This document shows positions 5,429 through 8,539 of a stretch of 8,539 bases of DNA, in pieces (within the stretch, counting starts at the first letter, position 1; every line of letters begins with the position of its first letter). The position numbers and the translations under genes are program-made. Source of the stretch: Pseudomonadota bacterium (lineage in GTDB: Bacteria > Pseudomonadota > Gammaproteobacteria > Arenicellales > UBA868); assembly GCA_018661145.1 (NCBI GenBank), contig JABJIU010000207.1, forward strand, positions 1-8,539, given 5' to 3'. The notes beneath the pieces are model-generated. The model searched no databases. It was given only the letters and a program-made list of their open reading frames with translations, and was not told where the DNA came from.

Positions 5429-6043
5429 CTAGGCAGTCTGCGGGCTTGGCAGTCCCACAACTTCGCCAGCGCATAGGTGCCCGGGATCGAAGGGTGTCCT
5501 GGCAAATATTGTGTTGATCTCGTCGCGAAAGCTATCCAGCGGATCGTTCGCATAGCCCGGGTCGAAACTGCGCTGGTCCCACCGCTCACAAAAATCGACG
5601 CAGGACTGATAATACGGCAACTCACTGAACTGTTCACGCGTGGATGGATCTCGGCCAGTGAATTCACCCGAGTACACCAACTGGAACGCGCCGTGGTGGG
5701 CGACCACCCAGGTGACCTCTTCGCGAAGAAATGGTCGTAGTATCTCGGCGGCGAACCGATCGTGGTTCATCGGCGCCAGCCCGTCACCGATGTCGTGCAG
5801 CAGCGCGGCGGCAATCCAGTCGGTATCAGCGCCTTCGGCGCGTGCCCGGGTGGCACACTGCAACGCGTGATCGAGTCGGTGAATCTGGTGTCCGGATTCG
5901 CGTTCAGTGGCCTGACGCTGCAAAGTTTCAAGGACCCGCTGGGCGGTTTCTTCCAGATAGGGCTGGAGGTTTCTGGACAGTAGGTCGTAGTCCGTCTGAG
6001 TCGCATCCTTCATCTGAGCAAATGCAACGGTCTCGTGATTCAT
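5429..6043 (-). CDS. HD-domain protein, PhnZ/TmpB-like putative diiron oxygenase
   Basis: A 204-residue single HD domain. Predicted metal ligands, in family order, are H59 (HRLDHALQCA), H83 and D84 (LLHDIGDG), H94 (NHDRFAAEIL), H116 (VAHHGAF) and D156 (ERWDQ). This six-ligand pattern is that of the mixed-valent diiron oxygenases PhnZ, TmpB and myo-inositol oxygenase rather than of simple one-metal phosphohydrolases. The RLDHALQCA segment is close to the matching part of PhnZ. The Tyr and Glu that PhnZ carries 10 and 7 residues before the first His are Glu49 and His52 here, so substrate or activation may differ. Start: ATG at 6043 with AGGGG 9 bases upstream; the frame stays open to 6187, but that extension is Arg-rich, unlike the family and without support. 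GC is higher than in its neighbours. It may be an oxygenase of a phosphonate or polyol, or a hydrolase annotated in databases simply as HD protein. Confidence 0.8.
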   Translation of the reverse strand: MNHETVAFAQMKDATQTDYDLLSRNLQPYLEETAQRVLETLQRQATERESGHQIHRLDHALQCATRARAEGADTDWIAAALLHDIGDGLAPMNHDRFAAEILRPFLREEVTWVVAHHGAFQLVYSGEFTGRDPSTREQFSELPYYQSCVDFCERWDQRSFDPGYANDPLDSFRDEINTIFARTPFDPGHLCAGEVVGLPSPQTA

Positions 6044-6196
6044 CGTTTTCGACCCCTGGACATGAGTTGATCCGCGGTGGGTTCCAAGTTTGACAAGCAT
6101 TTGGCGTATAGCGCAAGCCCGGTCGACTAATCGTTTTCCGACAGTATCAGCTGATCGGCGTCTTAGGCGATTTCTCGTGCACGGCAAGCGGCCAGC

Positions 6197-6218
6197 AAAA
6201 CCAAGTCGAATTGGTTTT
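6197..6218. terminator. Inverted repeat downstream of glpD, possible terminator
   Basis: Perfect 8-base arms AAAACCAA and TTGGTTTT around a 6-base loop, about 37 bases after the glpD stop. Read on the minus strand the second arm ends in TTTT, and read on the plus strand likewise, so it could act weakly in either direction. The stem has only two G-C pairs, so it would be weak. A second short inverted repeat, TAAGA-CC-TCTTA, lies at 6232-6243. The rest of the 212-base gap between glpD and the HD gene shows no gene. Confidence 0.4.
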
Positions 6219-6255
6219 CGATGTGTTCGAGTAAGACCTCTTAATTTGCATAGCT

Positions 6256-7752
6256 TTAAGTGTGAATCGCCTCTCTTTGCAGATAGCCCTCTAAGGCGCT
6301 GGTCTCTTCATCAGAAAAGCGTAGGCCCTCTTTGGTCCGGCGCCACAGAATATCCTCAGCACGAGTCCCCCACTCATCTTCAACAAGATACTGAACCTCT
6401 GCCTCATAGAGATCACTGCCGAACCTTTGGCCAAGATCGGCGAGACTTTTGGCATCCTGCAGAATTGTGCGCGATCGTGTTCCATAAAGACGGATCAGAC
6501 GCCTCGCGTGGCGACGATCGAGAAAAGGGTAATCACGATGCAAACCCTCCACCTGCTGGTCATATTCATTGCATCCAAAATCTCCTCCCGGCAACGGACT
6601 TTGACCTGTCCATGAACCTTTGGAAATCGGCACGAACCGAGCAATCTCCTGCATGACTTCTTCGGCCAGGGTGCGATACGTTGTGATTTTCCCCCCCAGA
6701 ATACTAATCACCGGCAGTGTATTGTTTTCAGACTCAGTCACGATACGATAATCCCGTGTAACCGACTTGGTCTCGGTGCTGCCGTCATCAAACAACGGCC
6801 GCACGGCTGAATAACTCCAGACGACATCGTCCGGATTGATCTTTTTTAAGAAATATCCGTTTACTGACTCACAAAGATAGGCGATTTCATCGTCTTCAAT
6901 ACAAACATCTTCAAGAGCAGTTTTGTGGTGACGCTCGGTAGTACCAATCAGCGTCAATGTGTCTTCGTAGGGCATCACAAAAACGATGCGGCCATCGGCG
7001 TTCTGCAGGATGTAGCATCTATCGTGGTCGTACAGCCTTGGCACAACGATATGGCTCCCTCGGATAAGACGGGGCTGCAACTGTCCGGTGTTGGCACCTA
7101 GTTGCTTTGACGTATCGTAAACCCAAGGACCACTGGCATTGACCAATACTCGCGCGCTAAAACATTGCGTTTGTCCGGCGGGGCCTAGAGTATTTATGTA
7201 CCACAGACCGTCCTGCCGGCGGGCATTGATTACCTTGGTGTGCGAGAAAATCTTGGCACCGCGATCTGCTGCATCACGCGCGTTCAGAACGACTAACCGT
7301 GCATCGTCAACCCAGCAGTCTGAGTACTCAAACCCAAGTCTATAGTTGGATTCGAGCGGCCGACCGGTTTCATCCCTGGGGAAGTTGACCCTGCGTGTGC
7401 CAGGTAATAAGTTTCGGCCGCCGAGGTGATCGTAAAGGAAAAGGCCGAGTCGTAAAAACCAGGGGGGCCTCAGCGCCTGATGATGGGGCAAGACAAAGCG
7501 CAGCGGGTAGATGATGTGGGGTGCAATCTTCCATAACACCTCTCTTTCCCGCAGAGATTTACGGACAAGGCTGAAGTCGTAGTACTCAAGATACCGAAGG
7601 CCGCCATGGATAAGCTTTGACGAGCCCGATGATGTTGCACCGCCAAGGTCGCTTTTCTCTGCGAGGCATACAGAAATACCCCTGCCGGCGGCATCCCGGG
7701 CAACACCGCAACCGTTGATTCCGCCCCCGATAATAAAAACATCAAAGGGCAT
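6256..7752 (-). CDS. glpD: Aerobic glycerol-3-phosphate dehydrogenase, FAD-dependent
   Basis: A full-length 498-residue flavoprotein, matching E. coli GlpD (about 501) along its whole length. GlpD oxidises sn-glycerol 3-phosphate to dihydroxyacetone phosphate at the inner face of the membrane and passes electrons to quinone. Seen: the FAD-binding IIGGGINGCGVARDAAGRG (7-25), SSKLIHGGLRYLE (44-56), FEYSDCWVDDARLV (141-154), RLIRGSHIVVP (228-238), SAVRPL (315-320) and GGKITTYR (353-360). Residues R53, H234, R318, R333 and K355 correspond to active-site residues of E. coli GlpD. The C-terminal helical domain is present (LADLGQRFGSDLYEAEVQYL). One oddity is that the usual GTTD segment reads GTTE (E273). 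The ribosome binding site is weak. It starts 40 bases after the stop of the VanA-like gene, so the two may be co-transcribed. No glpK, glpF or glpR lies in the window. Confidence 0.93.
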   Translation of the reverse strand: MPFDVFIIGGGINGCGVARDAAGRGISVCLAEKSDLGGATSSGSSKLIHGGLRYLEYYDFSLVRKSLREREVLWKIAPHIIYPLRFVLPHHQALRPPWFLRLGLFLYDHLGGRNLLPGTRRVNFPRDETGRPLESNYRLGFEYSDCWVDDARLVVLNARDAADRGAKIFSHTKVINARRQDGLWYINTLGPAGQTQCFSARVLVNASGPWVYDTSKQLGANTGQLQPRLIRGSHIVVPRLYDHDRCYILQNADGRIVFVMPYEDTLTLIGTTERHHKTALEDVCIEDDEIAYLCESVNGYFLKKINPDDVVWSYSAVRPLFDDGSTETKSVTRDYRIVTESENNTLPVISILGGKITTYRTLAEEVMQEIARFVPISKGSWTGQSPLPGGDFGCNEYDQQVEGLHRDYPFLDRRHARRLIRLYGTRSRTILQDAKSLADLGQRFGSDLYEAEVQYLVEDEWGTRAEDILWRRTKEGLRFSDEETSALEGYLQREAIHT

Positions 7753-7792
7753 AACGCGTTTTCAAGTGAAAAGTGGCTATGACCTGGCGGGC

Positions 7793-8539
7793 TTACTTCC
7801 CGTTCTCACTATCAATCTGCTGCTGCAACTGCTTGCGAAACAACTTGGATCCGGCATCCAGGCGAAGATCAATATTCGGTGTCTGGCGATCACGCATGCC
7901 CCTATCCACCTCGGTCAATATTGCCCGGTCTTCTTCAAAGGCCATTCGCGCGCCGTCGTTCATAAACTTCGACACGACCTCATCATTAGGGTCGGTATTT
8001 CTATGCTGGAACCAGAAATACCGTGTGTGGCCTTCATTGACCGGGGTCATAAAGTTATAAGACAAATTGATGTAGGTCTTGTCGACCGGTGGTTTATCAG
8101 GGCCACCCGTGCCAGCCGGGGTATAAACCGACTTGTTGATAGCAATGCTGGGGATACGCAGTTCGTAGTACTGCAACCGGTCGCACTCCCCTTCGAATTT
8201 GACAAGGCCTGCATAGTAAGGTGACGGGAACTGGCCGTAGATCCAACGCGAGACCGTCACCCCGGTTTCGGTCCGGTTGAGATCCAGTTGCCCGTGATCA
8301 GTGCCCGCACCTGCAAATGAAGAAACATGCACCCAGGCAACATGACTTGGATCGAGAAGATTGTCACAGACCCACAGGTAGTTGCATTCCATTTCGAGGG
8401 TCCCGCCTTCGGTACAGCCCCAGTCCGGGTTATCAAAATTCTCTATGTGAAGAATGTCATCAGGATTTGCTTGGTCCGGGTCACCCATCCAAATCCAAAG
8501 CAGTCGGTACCGATCAACAACGGGATAACTCCTGACCGC
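7793..8539 (-). CDS. VanA-type Rieske monooxygenase (vanillate O-demethylase oxygenase-like), C-terminal part
   Basis: Partial: 248 codons to the stop are visible; the N-terminus with the Rieske cysteines and histidines lies beyond the right edge. The first visible residues, VRSYPVVDRYRLLWIWMGDP, are the usual end of the Rieske domain in this group. The catalytic site is NYLWVCDNLLDPSHVAWVH, giving bridging D63, H66 and H71 (numbered from the first visible residue), with D204 in FEEDRAILTE as the third iron ligand. This DNLLD-xSH arrangement belongs to vanillate/dicamba-type O-demethylases, distinct from the Glu-bridged Rieske enzyme at 2735-3856. Such enzymes demethylate methoxy-aromatics or oxidise other small compounds and need a reductase, which is not visible. 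It ends 40 bases before glpD on the same strand. Family is firm; the substrate is not known. Confidence 0.85.
   Translation of the reverse strand, partial: AVRSYPVVDRYRLLWIWMGDPDQANPDDILHIENFDNPDWGCTEGGTLEMECNYLWVCDNLLDPSHVAWVHVSSFAGAGTDHGQLDLNRTETGVTVSRWIYGQFPSPYYAGLVKFEGECDRLQYYELRIPSIAINKSVYTPAGTGGPDKPPVDKTYINLSYNFMTPVNEGHTRYFWFQHRNTDPNDEVVSKFMNDGARMAFEEDRAILTEVDRGMRDRQTPNIDLRLDAGSKLFRKQLQQQIDSENGK

Noticed and set aside
5429..6043. Calling the HD gene phnZ or tmpB
   Set aside because: Metal ligands match, but the Tyr/Glu pair is absent, the matching oxygenase is not adjacent, and there is no phosphonate transporter in view.
6044..6187. N-terminal extension of the HD protein to an upstream ATG at 6187
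   Set aside because: The extension is Arg-rich and unlike the family, while the ATG at 6043 has AGGGG 9 bases upstream and gives a normal start.
5731..6656. Plus-strand open frames across the HD gene and the end of glpD
   Set aside because: They are shadows of minus-strand genes with clear family motifs and carry no domain of their own.
6256..7752. Reading the flavoprotein as sarcosine or dimethylglycine oxidase because of the betaine context
   Set aside because: The whole length follows GlpD, including the C-terminal helical domain and the IHGGLRYLE and GGKITTYR motifs.
1..8539. Mobile elements, CRISPR arrays, tRNA or rRNA genes
   Set aside because: No transposase or integrase reading frame, no regularly spaced repeat array, and no tRNA- or rRNA-like segment was seen.

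Overview
The window looks like a chromosomal piece of a Pseudomonadota bacterium, possibly a marine or soil heterotroph. It has Shine-Dalgarno starts, tightly packed same-strand genes, and protein families typical of that phylum. Base composition is mixed: about 50-55% GC in the central genes, and clearly higher in the fragment at the left end and in the HD-domain gene. No rRNA, tRNA, transposase, phage gene or CRISPR array was seen.

Layout, left to right. At 1-419 (minus) is the N-terminal third of a beta-keto acid cleavage enzyme (BKACE, DUF849), resembling the 3-dehydrocarnitine-cleaving subgroup. A 514-base divergent intergenic region follows. At 934-4355 (plus) is a compact four-gene run: a homocysteine/betaine S-methyltransferase-like protein, a PhyH-family Fe(II)/2-oxoglutarate oxygenase, a Rieske monooxygenase of the quaternary-ammonium type that overlaps the previous gene by 17 bases, and a GFA-fold zinc protein. 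A stem-loop at 4417-4440 separates this run from the minus-strand genes on its right. Those are, in window order, a small-molecule SAM methyltransferase (4462-5304), a PhnZ/TmpB-like HD-domain putative diiron protein (5429-6043), an aerobic glycerol-3-phosphate dehydrogenase GlpD (6256-7752), and the C-terminal part of a second, VanA-type Rieske oxygenase (7793-8539, running off the right edge).

Reading of the whole: most genes fit turnover of N-methylated (quaternary ammonium) compounds. BKACE would turn dehydrocarnitine into a betaine-level product. The Rieske enzyme would oxidatively remove a methyl or headgroup, and formaldehyde is the by-product if it demethylates. The BHMT-like protein would handle a methyl group, and the GFA protein may sit there because of formaldehyde. 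The 2-oxoglutarate oxygenase and the HD-domain protein belong to the same broad fold classes as the PhnY*/PhnZ and TmpA/TmpB pairs, which hydroxylate and then cleave organophosphonates. Here they are not adjacent, and the HD protein keeps the six metal ligands but not the Tyr/Glu pair of PhnZ. No Rieske reductase partner lies in the window. The families are well supported by sequence; substrates and the joint pathway are inference.
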